From the NCBI GenBank assembly GCA_965661165.1, contig CBFICL010000019.1:1-24353 (forward strand): 24,353 nucleotides of DNA, in the 5' to 3' direction. Shown piece after piece: positions 1-7,493 of the stretch (positions are counted from its first letter, which is position 1; each line of letters starts with the position of its first letter). The notes under the pieces are model-generated. The model did not search any database. It had not been told where the DNA came from and was given only the letters and a program-made list of their open reading frames with translations. Position numbers and translations under genes: made by a program. The DNA is from Hepatobacter sp965661165. Lineage in GTDB: Bacteria > Pseudomonadota > Alphaproteobacteria > Holosporales > Hepatobacteraceae.

Positions 1-2
1 AA

Positions 3-194
3 CATGATCCTGCCTTATTGATTTTGGGAGATAATTTTTTCTATGGTCAGGGGCTGTCACAAACGTTGATCAAGGTTGCGCGCCATGTAGATGGGGTTCA
101 TACCTTTCTCTACCGTGCCCATTCTTTCAGAAAGGGATCAAGGGTTTCTCCCCCTCAAAGCATGAGGCTTGTCACAAGGTTTTTCACGTCATGA
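3..194 (+). pseudogene. rmlA: glucose-1-phosphate thymidylyltransferase (RmlA) remnant, 5' end outside the window
   Basis: The open frame entering from the left edge reads HDPALLILGDNFFYGQGLSQ, which matches the segment around residue 100-120 of RmlA, the enzyme making dTDP-glucose for dTDP-rhamnose; the LGDNxFYG motif is diagnostic. Similarity continues through a segment ending TFLYRAH and then stops: the expected PERYGVVEF stretch is absent in this frame and a stop follows at 192-194. In the neighbouring frame a short SERDQGF stretch may be the decayed continuation, implying a frameshift near 120-130. At least 150 C-terminal residues of the family are missing. There is no start codon because the gene begins outside the window. 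I read it as a truncated, probably dead gene; a sequencing error at the shift is possible but would not restore the missing C-terminal part. Confidence 0.7.
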
Positions 195-204
195 TGGCGT
201 GTGT

Positions 205-1368
205 TTATGGGCAACCCAATCCAGATGCATAATCTTGGGTGGCTTTCTTCTTCAGTGTTTTAGGTGTTCTGATGTCATCTTGCGTAGCTTTGGTTGTTGA
301 TGTCTTAAGTTGACCTATGCGCGGGAGAAGGTCGGAGTTCTTTTCCATGATTGTGAGCGCCTGTAACAGGGGGGCAGATGAGGGGAAAAAATTTTTAGGC
401 CGGACATAATCTTGGCTTTGCACACCTCGATAGTCCAACGGGGGCGCATGGGTTACGGCCCATAACAAAGGCTGCGATGGAGAGAACGTGGCGTTTTTGT
501 GCGTGTCTTCTTGGGGTCTGTTTTCCTTTTTCTGGCTATCTTCCGCAGCTTTATCACCATTTTCTGTGCTTGTATCTTGGGTCTGTGGCACAGGGCGTCC
601 GTGCTCACCTCTTGCTTCGTCTTCATGAGGCATAGATGGTGCAGATGGAGCGGATGAAGGGGATGATATTTTGTGGCCTCGCCGCCTTTTTCTTTTCCCG
701 TACGAGGAGCTTTGCGTGCGCTTATGGCCCTTTTCCTGTTTGGCCGGAGCGTGTGTATCGGTTGGCACAGAAGATGTGTCGTCTTTCTCTTGTACCGTGT
801 TGGGGAACGTGCTCATTTCTTGCCAAGGCTGTTTCCAGATGGCTTCGACCTGGTCATCTTCAAGCGTTTTAGGGGATAGAAGCATGCGCTGATTTTCATC
901 TTGTGCCTGTTCAGGCCATCTAAGCCACCCGCGCGTAAAATCGGGCAGGTAAATAGCACATAGGGGATGCCATGTTTCTTTAGGCTCTGAGGTTTCGTCT
1001 ATGATCAACACGGTGCCAAAATCATTGGGTTCATAATAACGGCCCTGGCCGTCTGTCAAAAGGTTTTGAACATTGGCCCGGAAAAACACTGTGTCGTTAT
1101 GGCGGCAGTATTGGATATCTGTATTGGGCACACGATAAGTCTCCCCAGGTTGTTCTGTCTCTGCCTCACGCATAGATAAAAACAGCCCTCCTTCTGTGGA
1201 GGCTTCAGGAAAAAGGTTTTTGATATCTGTTTGTCCTTGCTTGCGTTGATCTGGGGTGTTATCCCATCCCCAGCTACAGAGATCATGTTTTGGGGGTTGG
1301 CCCAGCAGAACAGAATAAGATGTGGTGATTGCCCACAAACAACATAAAAAGGCAAAAGAGCGGTTCAT
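205..1368 (-). CDS. orphan secreted protein with low-complexity, basic middle region
   Basis: I do not recognise a family. The 387-residue product starts with a Sec-type signal peptide (about residues 1-23, hydrophobic FAFLCCLWAITTSYSVLLG), so it should leave the cytoplasm. Residues 25-190 look folded and contain several Trp and Cys residues; residues 195-300 are rich in Ser, Pro, Glu, Gln and Lys and are probably disordered. Within this region is a dense basic run, KRKRRRGHK (about 225-233), which resembles a classical eukaryotic nuclear localisation signal. The C-terminus carries two near copies of KATQD, about 15 residues apart. The ATG at 1368 has no clear Shine-Dalgarno sequence; the 70 bp upstream are very AT-rich, with a TATAAT ending only seven bases before the ATG. 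Signal peptide plus NLS-like patch suggest a host-directed effector, but that is inference. It stands alone, with no operon partner. Confidence 0.75.
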   Translation of the reverse strand: MNRSFAFLCCLWAITTSYSVLLGQPPKHDLCSWGWDNTPDQRKQGQTDIKNLFPEASTEGGLFLSMREAETEQPGETYRVPNTDIQYCRHNDTVFFRANVQNLLTDGQGRYYEPNDFGTVLIIDETSEPKETWHPLCAIYLPDFTRGWLRWPEQAQDENQRMLLSPKTLEDDQVEAIWKQPWQEMSTFPNTVQEKDDTSSVPTDTHAPAKQEKGHKRTQSSSYGKRKRRRGHKISSPSSAPSAPSMPHEDEARGEHGRPVPQTQDTSTENGDKAAEDSQKKENRPQEDTHKNATFSPSQPLLWAVTHAPPLDYRGVQSQDYVRPKNFFPSSAPLLQALTIMEKNSDLLPRIGQLKTSTTKATQDDIRTPKTLKKKATQDYASGLGCP

Positions 1369-1589
1369 TTTTGATATTATATATCTATTATTTTGATAAT
1401 ATTATGGCTGACTCTTCTTTTTATTGCCATAAAGTCTTTTTTAGACATGTAAAAAAAGGATTTTTGCCAATGATGCTATCAATCGCAGGCATAAATCAGA
1501 AATGATGCTCTTTTTCAGCCAATCGATCTTGCCCGTCGCGCAGTTCCTTGCTACGGTCGGCGGGGTAGGAAAGAGGAGAGGAAAAGGGT

Positions 1590-2696
1590 ATGAAAAAAAA
1601 GGCTTCTTTGTTGAAAACGGCACTTATGTTGGTGGCATTGGGCGGTTTTGCGACGCTGTTGGTTCACGGACTTAAGCCGGCTTCCTCTCATGCGCTGATT
1701 GATGAAGATGGTCACCTTTCAAAGGCCCTTGATGATGTTTTTGCTTCAGTGTCGCGTTGTGTTCAAAATACCCCCTTTGCCTTTTCTGTGCCTGCCAACA
1801 TAAAAGAAGCCAATGCGTTGGGCCAGCGTGCTTTTCTTCGCCAACCGGGCAAAGAGAGAAAAGATGCTGAAGATACGCCATTTGTGGCGGCGCTCAGGCC
1901 TCAGGCTGAAAAACTGCTTCCTTCGCTCACAGCCCTGGGCGCGGTGGCTGCCGTTTATCCACGCGCGCAGCATTATGATGCGGTGGTGGTGCATGGGGCG
2001 TCAGCGTGGACGCTTAATAACCGCCTTCGTTTTGTGAAGTATCTTTTGGCGTCACAGAAGCTGACGATGGATCGCCTATATATCATCACAGGTGCGCGCG
2101 ATTTGTGGGATGCTGCCAAAGAGGAAGATAAGGGTAATCCAGAGAAGGATGAAAAAGCCTATGTGGAACAAGCAAATGCACATACCAAAAGCAGGAAAGG
2201 CGACGATCCTGCACCTTCGATCACGTTTGTGGGGCCGACAGGTGAGGGCGCGCTTCGCTATGAAACAGACGCGGCGGGTGTGTTGGCCCAAGACGTGGCT
2301 TTGGGGGGAAAGGTGAAAGAGATTGTGATTATTTCAGCGCCCAAAAACGAAGGAAAAAGGCCTAACACAGCAGACACGGTGGGAGCATGGAAGGCGCATC
2401 TTGATGCTGTTCACACAAAACCGAACACTGTGTTGGCCATTTCGAATAATCCGCACGTTTTGTATCAAGATGCGGCCTTGCGCCAGGTGCTGGCCGCCAA
2501 GGGGTGGGGAGATGTGCTGGTAGAAACGGTGGGTGCCGGTGTGTGCGGCCTTGCTCAAGATGGTAAGCCTAAACCTTGCGATGACGTTGATCTGACGCAA
2601 GGTCCGGCCTTGCGGAATATTCTTGATGCCCTCGCCCGCGCACTTTACATGGAAAACAAACTGTATCAAGAAAACCAAACCCAGCGTTCGCAGTAG
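1590..2696 (+). CDS. membrane-anchored or exported hypothetical protein, possibly DUF218/YdcF-like
   Basis: The product has 368 residues. Residues 1-29 (MKKKASLLK followed by a hydrophobic stretch) form a signal anchor or signal peptide. The main domain (about 125-355) alternates short hydrophobic strands and helices: DAVVVHGAS near 130, LYIITGARDLW near 163-173, then an IVIISAP strand, RPNTADT and ISNNPHVLYQDAALR. This order (strand, glycine turn, TGAR, a TxAAGVLA helix, a final strand followed by His/Asn) resembles the DUF218/YdcF fold, but I cannot confirm membership by eye. The start is well supported by a strong GAGGAGAGG ribosome site just upstream of the ATG. The gene is monocistronic: its neighbours are on the opposite strand. 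Function is not assigned. Confidence 0.8.
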   Translation: MKKKASLLKTALMLVALGGFATLLVHGLKPASSHALIDEDGHLSKALDDVFASVSRCVQNTPFAFSVPANIKEANALGQRAFLRQPGKERKDAEDTPFVAALRPQAEKLLPSLTALGAVAAVYPRAQHYDAVVVHGASAWTLNNRLRFVKYLLASQKLTMDRLYIITGARDLWDAAKEEDKGNPEKDEKAYVEQANAHTKSRKGDDPAPSITFVGPTGEGALRYETDAAGVLAQDVALGGKVKEIVIISAPKNEGKRPNTADTVGAWKAHLDAVHTKPNTVLAISNNPHVLYQDAALRQVLAAKGWGDVLVETVGAGVCGLAQDGKPKPCDDVDLTQGPALRNILDALARALYMENKLYQENQTQRSQ

Positions 2697-2790
2697 GGGC
2701 TAAGGGGTTTTGCTATGATCCTCACGCTGGTGGGCAGCTTAGGATGAAGAGGTGCTGGGCTAAGGAACCACGTCGCTCTTAAGAAGACGA

Positions 2791-4536
2791 CTAAGACGAG
2801 AGCGCTTCATAGGTGGTGGTTTTTTTAAGGCGTCCGTTGTCCATCACAAAAATTTGATCGCAGGAAGACAGCGTTGTGAGACGGTGGGCCACCATAATCA
2901 CGGTGCGCCCTTCTAAAAGGGTATGAATGGTTTTCATGAGCTGACGCTCGGTGTGGTGATCAAGGGCTGAGGTGGCCTCATCGAGCACCAGCAGCTCGGG
3001 CTCATGATAAAGGGCACGGGCAATGGCAATGCGTTGACGTTCCCCGCCAGATAGGCGCACACCTTTTTCGCCAATGGGTGTGAGAAGATCGTGCTTTTGG
3101 CGCTCCACAAAGCGGGTAAGCTGGGCACCATGAATGGCGCGCGTAAGGCGCGTCGCATCCGGGTTTTGATCGCCAAACACGACATTTTCGGCAATCGAGG
3201 CATCTAAAAGATAGGGCGCCTGGGGCACATAACCCAGCACGTTGTGCCAATCAATGTCACAGGTGGGGATGTTATCTATGAGCACGTGGCCCTTTTCGGG
3301 CATAAGTAGCCCTAAGATGGCATGCAGGAGCGTGGATTTCCCTGATCCTGTTGTGCCCACAATGCCCACACATGACCCCTTGGTGATGGTCAACGAAACA
3401 TCATCAAGCGCTTTGGTCTGCGCGCCGGGATAAGTGAAGGTGAGGTGATGACTTTGAATATCATGCCTAAAAGAGGAGAGGGCTTTCTTTTTTTGCTCTA
3501 TGTGGGGTGTGTGATCCTTATGTATTTCTTCATACAAACGATCAATGAACGGTTTGGCGAGCGCTAAGTGATTGCCATAGCCTGTCAGGCGAATGGTGGT
3601 GGGGATGAGACGAAACCCGGCATAGACATAAAGGCCCAGAATAGGATAGATGGCCTGCATATTATCCTGTTGAATACCCAAAAACCACACAGCAAAAACC
3701 GCCATACCCACAAAGGTGGCCTCGAGAATCAGCTTAGGTACTTCACCCAAAGTGGCTTCTCGCGCTTTGGTTCGGGCCCGTTGCTGAGAAAAAGCAGCGT
3801 AGCGCCCAAGGAAAAAGGCAGCTCTGCCAGACAGCGTGATTTCTTTAAAAGCGTGGAAAAATTCGAGCAGTTTTTGACGTGCCTCGAGACTCACGTCTTG
3901 CCATTGTTTTCCCACGTGATAAAAACGGGACATAATGGTGAGGTAAAGCATCATCATAAGCCCTGCGGTCATCATCAGGATATAAAACGCCAACGACGCA
4001 TTCATATAAAAAATAAGGGCGAACAAAACGATGGCCATCATGAGTTCAGAAAAGCCAGAGACCAGTGACTTCATCCCTAAGAGAAAAAACTGGTCTGCAT
4101 TGTTTTCAATAACTTCAAACCGGTGCGTGGTGCTTTTGGAGAGAAAGGAAAGGTAAGAGCGTTTTTGATACATGGTGAGCAACCGCATTCGAAAAAACGT
4201 GAGCATGTGCTGGAGCGTTTTGTTTTGATAAAAGACCTCCGCCAGCAGAAAACTGTTTTTCAGTATATAAGCGCCTCCACACAAAAGCGCCGCCCACAAG
4301 ACAGCCCCTTGCGGAGTGAGGGGGCCTAAGAGAACAGAGAAGCGATCAAAATAATGTGGCCCCTCCCCAGGGTTGCTTAGAATTTGTGCAAAAAGAACGA
4401 CAGCCCCTGCCGTGATCATTTCTAGGAGAGAGGCGATAAGGGATAACATGCCCAGTCCAAGCCATTGCATTTTTTGCTTTGTGCTTAACAGCCAGCGTAT
4501 TTTATGGACGGTGGTGAGAAAATCAGACAAGCGCAT
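2791..4536 (-). CDS. ABC transporter, fused permease and ATPase (PglK/MsbA-type exporter)
   Basis: This is a half-transporter that should homodimerise in the inner membrane and use ATP to export or flip a lipid-linked substrate. From the ATG at 4536 (581 residues), the N-terminal half (about 20-310) carries about six membrane helices. The ATPase domain (about 360-581) has Walker A GTTGSGKST (394-402), Q-loop VPQ (Q439), signature LSGGERQ (495-501), Walker B LLVLDEATSALD (from 515) and the switch His in VAHR (H551), so it appears fully active. The frame extends to an ATG at 4614, but the family N-terminus fits MRLSDF at 4536; neither start has a good ribosome site. The short N-terminal helix followed by LIASLLEM resembles PglK/WlaB flippases more than MsbA. 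The sugar-nucleotide genes at 19279-22806 make a glycolipid substrate plausible, but the substrate cannot be read from the sequence. Confidence 0.92.
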   Translation of the reverse strand: MRLSDFLTTVHKIRWLLSTKQKMQWLGLGMLSLIASLLEMITAGAVVLFAQILSNPGEGPHYFDRFSVLLGPLTPQGAVLWAALLCGGAYILKNSFLLAEVFYQNKTLQHMLTFFRMRLLTMYQKRSYLSFLSKSTTHRFEVIENNADQFFLLGMKSLVSGFSELMMAIVLFALIFYMNASLAFYILMMTAGLMMMLYLTIMSRFYHVGKQWQDVSLEARQKLLEFFHAFKEITLSGRAAFFLGRYAAFSQQRARTKAREATLGEVPKLILEATFVGMAVFAVWFLGIQQDNMQAIYPILGLYVYAGFRLIPTTIRLTGYGNHLALAKPFIDRLYEEIHKDHTPHIEQKKKALSSFRHDIQSHHLTFTYPGAQTKALDDVSLTITKGSCVGIVGTTGSGKSTLLHAILGLLMPEKGHVLIDNIPTCDIDWHNVLGYVPQAPYLLDASIAENVVFGDQNPDATRLTRAIHGAQLTRFVERQKHDLLTPIGEKGVRLSGGERQRIAIARALYHEPELLVLDEATSALDHHTERQLMKTIHTLLEGRTVIMVAHRLTTLSSCDQIFVMDNGRLKKTTTYEALSS

Positions 4537-4934
4537 AGAAACGAAGGGAAAATAAAGAACGATATATCTTTTATGGTGCGTTTTTTTGGCTGCAATGGCA
4601 AGGGTCGCGCACATGTCTTGTGGATGCTGTGGTGAAAGGAGCCCCGCAGATCTCCAGGATAATAATGGTTATGCTAGCGTGTCTAGAGCCTGTGACGCTT
4701 TTTATGCACGGCTGCCGCTATGAATGTGAACAGGTCGTGACAAAAGGTCGGTCACGGACAGAGAAAACCAATCTTTCGGGGTATGCCTTGTGGTGAGCTA
4801 AGCGCAGCGTGCTTGAGGGGAGGCCATCTCACTATGGATGTGTTGAAACACAAGATGAAAGACAAGCGTGCTTAGTGTGCTTGAGAGGACAGTCTCCCTT
4901 GTGTGGGGCATGACATATATCCTTGTGGTAAGGG
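4537..4934. other. intergenic stretch without a recognised gene
   Basis: No coding frame with family similarity or a ribosome site was found here, apart from the possible 26-codon N-terminal extension of the ABC transporter (4537-4614). It holds two imperfect copies of a gtgcttgagRgga motif (near 4810 and 4880) and a hairpin-capable GTCGTGAC...GTCACGGAC pair near 4735-4760 with no T-tract. No hallmark of RNase P RNA, SRP RNA or tmRNA was recognised. A small unannotated RNA cannot be excluded. Confidence 0.4.
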
Positions 4935-4963
4935 TTGACCCTTGCCAGAAACCCTTTTACCCT
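4935..4963 (+). promoter_or_regulatory. probable sigma-70 promoter of the tRNA-His gene
   Basis: TTGACC (4935-4940) matches five of six bases of a -35 box. Exactly 17 bp later lies TACCCT (4958-4963), a weak -10 that keeps the conserved first two and last bases. Transcription would start near 4970, a few bases before the tRNA. The -35 lies in a small inverted repeat, AGGGT-TG-ACCCT. Spacing and placement support the call; the weak -10 limits it. Confidence 0.5.
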
Positions 4964-4973
4964 TTGCAGAGGT

Positions 4974-5049
4974 GGCGGGTGTAGCTCAGTTGGTTAGAGC
5001 GCTAGGTTGTGGCCCCAGAGGTCGCCGGTTCAAATCCGGTCACTCGCCC
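4974..5049 (+). tRNA. tRNA-His(GTG)
   Basis: The segment folds as a full cloverleaf. The acceptor stem GGCGGGT pairs with ACTCGCC (one G-T), the D-arm carries AGCTCAGTTGGTTAGAGC, the anticodon loop is TTGTGGC with anticodon GTG at 5009-5011, and the T-arm contains GGTTCAAATCC. It closely resembles alphaproteobacterial tRNA-His genes. The anticodon stem CTAGG/CCCAG has one A-C mismatch in the middle. The base after the acceptor stem (the discriminator) is C at 5049, followed by CA and not CCA, so the 3' CCA is not fully encoded. The base before the stem is T, so G-1 would have to be added after transcription. Confidence 0.95.
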
Positions 5050-5174
5050 CAGGTTCATTTTTTTGTTGTGTATGCGGCCTCTTGTGGGGGCATAGGCTTT
5101 TTTATATACATAAAGCATAAAATTAATTATTCTTTTACCTAAAAATTATATATTTTGGTTTTATTTGGTTGCTC

Positions 5175-6575
5175 ATGTATCATATGTTTTTATTTTTTAT
5201 CTTTTTTATTCTTTTTCCTGTCACCCACGTCTTGGGTGTTGGTGGGCATGGTGAGGAAAACGCAAAAACATTGGTCATCAAAAGCATTGAGCTTGCTGAT
5301 CCTGACAAAGATCTTGGTTATGCGGCCAAGATACGTTTTTTACCCAAAGGCGGTGGGTATAAGGGCACACCTGTGGCCAGTGAACGTGTACGTTTTTGTG
5401 ATGATAGAGGGAAGCTCTATGTCGAGAGTACCCTTTTGATTGATGTACCTGTGTACAGGCGTTTACAAGAGTGGAGTTGGGGGCCATGGTGTCCTCAAAA
5501 GATTGGCTTTTCTTGTGTCTCTTTTATGCCTAAAGAGGGAGAAGAGATCACCATCATGGATGATGATGGCTTTTTGTTGCGCGGGATATTGGGTTATTTC
5601 TTTTCCCAAAAAAAAGGGCGTCTCTCCGGGGGGCATGAACCGTCGTTTTGTCAAAACCTTCCTATTCAAGAGAGAATCGCGCCTTTGATCACCTATCTTG
5701 ATGGGTATTGTTATAAAAAATCTCCTCAGCTTTTTAAACACCGTGATGATTTTGAAGAGACAAATTTGATGTTTTTTCGAGAGGCATTCACAGAAGGAGA
5801 CTATCCGCGAACCGTGCGTATAAGGCCCGCCAACCATGCTTATGAGATGAGCTATTCTGTTCTCCACACGTTGCTCACGGGTCCCGATTGGCATAAAATT
5901 CTTTCATGGTCTTCTTATGCTTCTTTGATTTTTGTTCAAGATGAGAGCGTGTTTGTGCGGTGTAAGGGGGGCGAAATATGTAAACGTGAGATCAAAGCTG
6001 CGCTGCCTAACCCTTCGGCTGATCATCCTCTGAAAAACCACGCATTTAACATTACACCCATTCTGGACCAAGAAAAAGAGGGTATGAGCCGATCAAAAGT
6101 GTGTTTTCAATGGGTTCAAGGCCACAGTTCTGCGGCGCTTGGAGGAAGGTTTCGTGAGGTGCGTGTTTCACACACACGGGATCGTACCCCTTTGATGAAA
6201 AGCTCTTATGCGCTGTATACATTTTCTTTTTTTACACACGGGCATACACCCTTTTTTACCTATGGTCCCCTTTACTGGAAAAGTTATGAAAATAGGGTCG
6301 GTAAAACTTTTTTTATGGATGTTATGAATCGTGTGCAGAAAGCTTTGCAAGACAAGGCCTGTGCTCTTTTTGATTACCTGGAAGAGAAGCAATCAGCAGG
6401 TGGCGGGGCGCATTATGTAGAGAAAACCTTGCAAGACAAAACTTGGGCTTTTGATGGCATAGAAGCAGAACATATGGTGGATGGCAGGGCGCATTATGCG
6501 CAGAAAGCATTGCAAGGCTGCGCTTTTGATGGCATAGAAGCAGAACGTATGGTAGATGATATGGATGCATCATAA
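5175..6575 (+). CDS. orphan secreted protein with three C-terminal tandem repeats
   Basis: No family is recognised. The open frame can start at TTG 5169, ATG 5175 or ATG 5184; all feed into the same signal peptide (MFLFFIFFILFPVTHVLG, likely cut before VGGHGEEN), so the mature protein of about 445 residues should be exported. There is no clear ribosome site and the upstream 60 bp are very AT-rich. The body (about 25-385) contains scattered Cys and aromatic residues with no catalytic motif I can name. The last 80 residues are three degenerate copies of a 25-28-residue unit built on QKALQDK...FDGIEAExMVD...AHY (units begin at 6333, 6417 and 6498). Units 2 and 3 are almost identical at the DNA level, so the last duplication is recent. 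It lies on the same strand as the glycosyltransferase but 170 bp apart, so probably has its own promoter. An adhesive or host-binding role for the repeats is only a guess. Confidence 0.75.
   Translation: MYHMFLFFIFFILFPVTHVLGVGGHGEENAKTLVIKSIELADPDKDLGYAAKIRFLPKGGGYKGTPVASERVRFCDDRGKLYVESTLLIDVPVYRRLQEWSWGPWCPQKIGFSCVSFMPKEGEEITIMDDDGFLLRGILGYFFSQKKGRLSGGHEPSFCQNLPIQERIAPLITYLDGYCYKKSPQLFKHRDDFEETNLMFFREAFTEGDYPRTVRIRPANHAYEMSYSVLHTLLTGPDWHKILSWSSYASLIFVQDESVFVRCKGGEICKREIKAALPNPSADHPLKNHAFNITPILDQEKEGMSRSKVCFQWVQGHSSAALGGRFREVRVSHTRDRTPLMKSSYALYTFSFFTHGHTPFFTYGPLYWKSYENRVGKTFFMDVMNRVQKALQDKACALFDYLEEKQSAGGGAHYVEKTLQDKTWAFDGIEAEHMVDGRAHYAQKALQGCAFDGIEAERMVDDMDAS
6333..6572 (+). repeat. three in-frame tandem repeats (84, 81 and 75 bp)
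   Basis: The units start at 6333, 6417 and 6498, each with xQKALQ/VEKTLQ codons. Units 2 and 3 share a long stretch (ttttgatggcatagaagcag onward, differing at two positions over the next 16 bases). Unit 1 has diverged more and has FDYLEEKQSAGGG in place of FDGIEAExMVDG. The repeats stay in frame and end at the stop codon, so copy-number change would lengthen or shorten only the C-terminus. Confidence 0.8.
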
Positions 6576-6707
6576 CGTCCAGGCGTGCACGCCATCGTTT
6601 GTAACCTGTTTTGGGTGTGGGCCTTTGAGGAAATAGGCCTCCACTCTAGAATAAAAAGACAATAAAATAAGCTGATTAAGATTTGATTCTTTTTTTCTGG
6701 CAAACAA

Positions 6708-6725
6708 TTTATCTTAATAGATAAA
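6708..6725. promoter_or_regulatory. perfect 7-bp inverted repeat upstream of the glycosyltransferase gene
   Basis: TTTATCT (6708-6714), a 4-base spacer TAAT and AGATAAA (6719-6725) form a perfect inverted repeat 20 bp before the ATG at 6746, within a very AT-rich leader. A TAAAAT (6722-6727) overlapping the right arm could be a -10 box. Placement suits an operator for a dimeric repressor, but AT-rich DNA makes short palindromes by chance. Confidence 0.3.
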
Positions 6726-6745
6726 ATTTTAAAAAATTTTTATCA

Positions 6746-7477
6746 ATGATTATGAAAAAATTGACTGTATGCCTCTTGCTGTATGTGCCGCTGATGCTTA
6801 ACGGGGCACCGCCACAAAAGAGTGACTCCTTAGATTCATTCTATTCATTCCTTGACGGAGATGAAGGCACTCCTAAACCCCAAGGTTGGTTGACTCATTA
6901 CCTCGAGATGTCTCAGCATGGCCTGGATCAAGAGGGAAGGGAACAGTTTTCTGATTTTCTACACCGGGTTCGCCAACTGGATGGGACAGTCGCAAGGGAG
7001 ATGGATTCTTGGTTGAGTGACCCCAACAATGATTATGTTGACAAAAGAAACGCCTACCTCGAACGTGCCTTTCACACCATCACATCTGGCGCACCAGGTC
7101 ACATCCCGGCCAAGCTCCATTTTGTGTGGCGAGACAATCCATTGCCAGATCGCTATGTGCTTGAGCTGGTGAGCCTGGCCTCAGAAATTCTCAACCATGG
7201 CGAAAGCAGGCTTCCTTGGTCACTTCATTTATGGGTGAATGATGCGCGTCTCTTAAGGCGGTGGAAAGAGTCATGTCACCCCACCATTTTTAAAGAGATC
7301 GACGTCTATGTGAATCACCCAGATCAGCATGATTTACGAGGATACCTCACAGACCTTTGGGATAAGAATTGGTGGAATAAGGCAGAGTATGGGGTCAAGA
7401 CGCTGTGTGAGCACGTTCTTTCTTGCGTGCAAGGTAAGGAAGATCTCTTTGAGGTGACGGCCTTCAGAGGCACATGA
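6746..7477 (+). CDS. TcdA/TcdB-like glycosyltransferase, N-terminal part (before frameshift)
   Basis: This frame encodes the first 243 residues of a secreted glycosyltransferase whose second half continues at 7479-8492 in another frame. Residues 1-21 are a signal peptide (MKKLTVCLLLYVPLMLNGA from the second ATG at 6752). Residues 119-135 (HIPAKLHFVWRDNPLPD) match the nucleotide-sugar-binding start of the toxin-type and GT32-type glycosyltransferases (IPKxIHxxWxGxxLP). The frame ends at TGA 7475-7477, but the +1 frame, open from 7458, continues directly with HDFLDAYMTLWVY, so the stop is the product of a one-base shift in 7455-7477. Alone this half lacks the DxD metal site and should be inactive. 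The start has no clear ribosome site. Either a disrupted gene, a base-call error or, less likely, programmed frameshifting explains it. Confidence 0.8.
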   Translation: MIMKKLTVCLLLYVPLMLNGAPPQKSDSLDSFYSFLDGDEGTPKPQGWLTHYLEMSQHGLDQEGREQFSDFLHRVRQLDGTVAREMDSWLSDPNNDYVDKRNAYLERAFHTITSGAPGHIPAKLHFVWRDNPLPDRYVLELVSLASEILNHGESRLPWSLHLWVNDARLLRRWKESCHPTIFKEIDVYVNHPDQHDLRGYLTDLWDKNWWNKAEYGVKTLCEHVLSCVQGKEDLFEVTAFRGT

Positions 7478-7493
7478 TTTTCTTGATGCTTAT

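Noticed and set aside
2700..2790. Imperfect hairpin CGTCGCTCTT/AAGAAGACG between converging genes, considered as a shared terminator
   Set aside because: Needs a bulge and mismatch and has no T-run on either strand.
3568..4068. 166-codon plus-strand frame
   Set aside because: Lies entirely antisense to the ABC transporter membrane domain; its Gln/His/Lys-rich composition is that of a mirror frame.
4735..4765. Hairpin GTCGTGAC/GTCACGGAC upstream of the tRNA, considered as a small RNA
   Set aside because: Isolated, with a bulge, and no promoter or terminator pattern around it that I can defend.
5463..5894. 143-codon minus-strand frame
   Set aside because: Antisense to the signal-peptide orphan at 5175-6575, which has the better start region and the in-frame repeat; no ribosome site or domain on the minus strand.
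6582..6593. Perfect palindrome GGCGTGCACGCC just after the stop at 6575, considered as a terminator
   Set aside because: Only a 4-bp stem with a 4-base loop and no T-tract directly after it.
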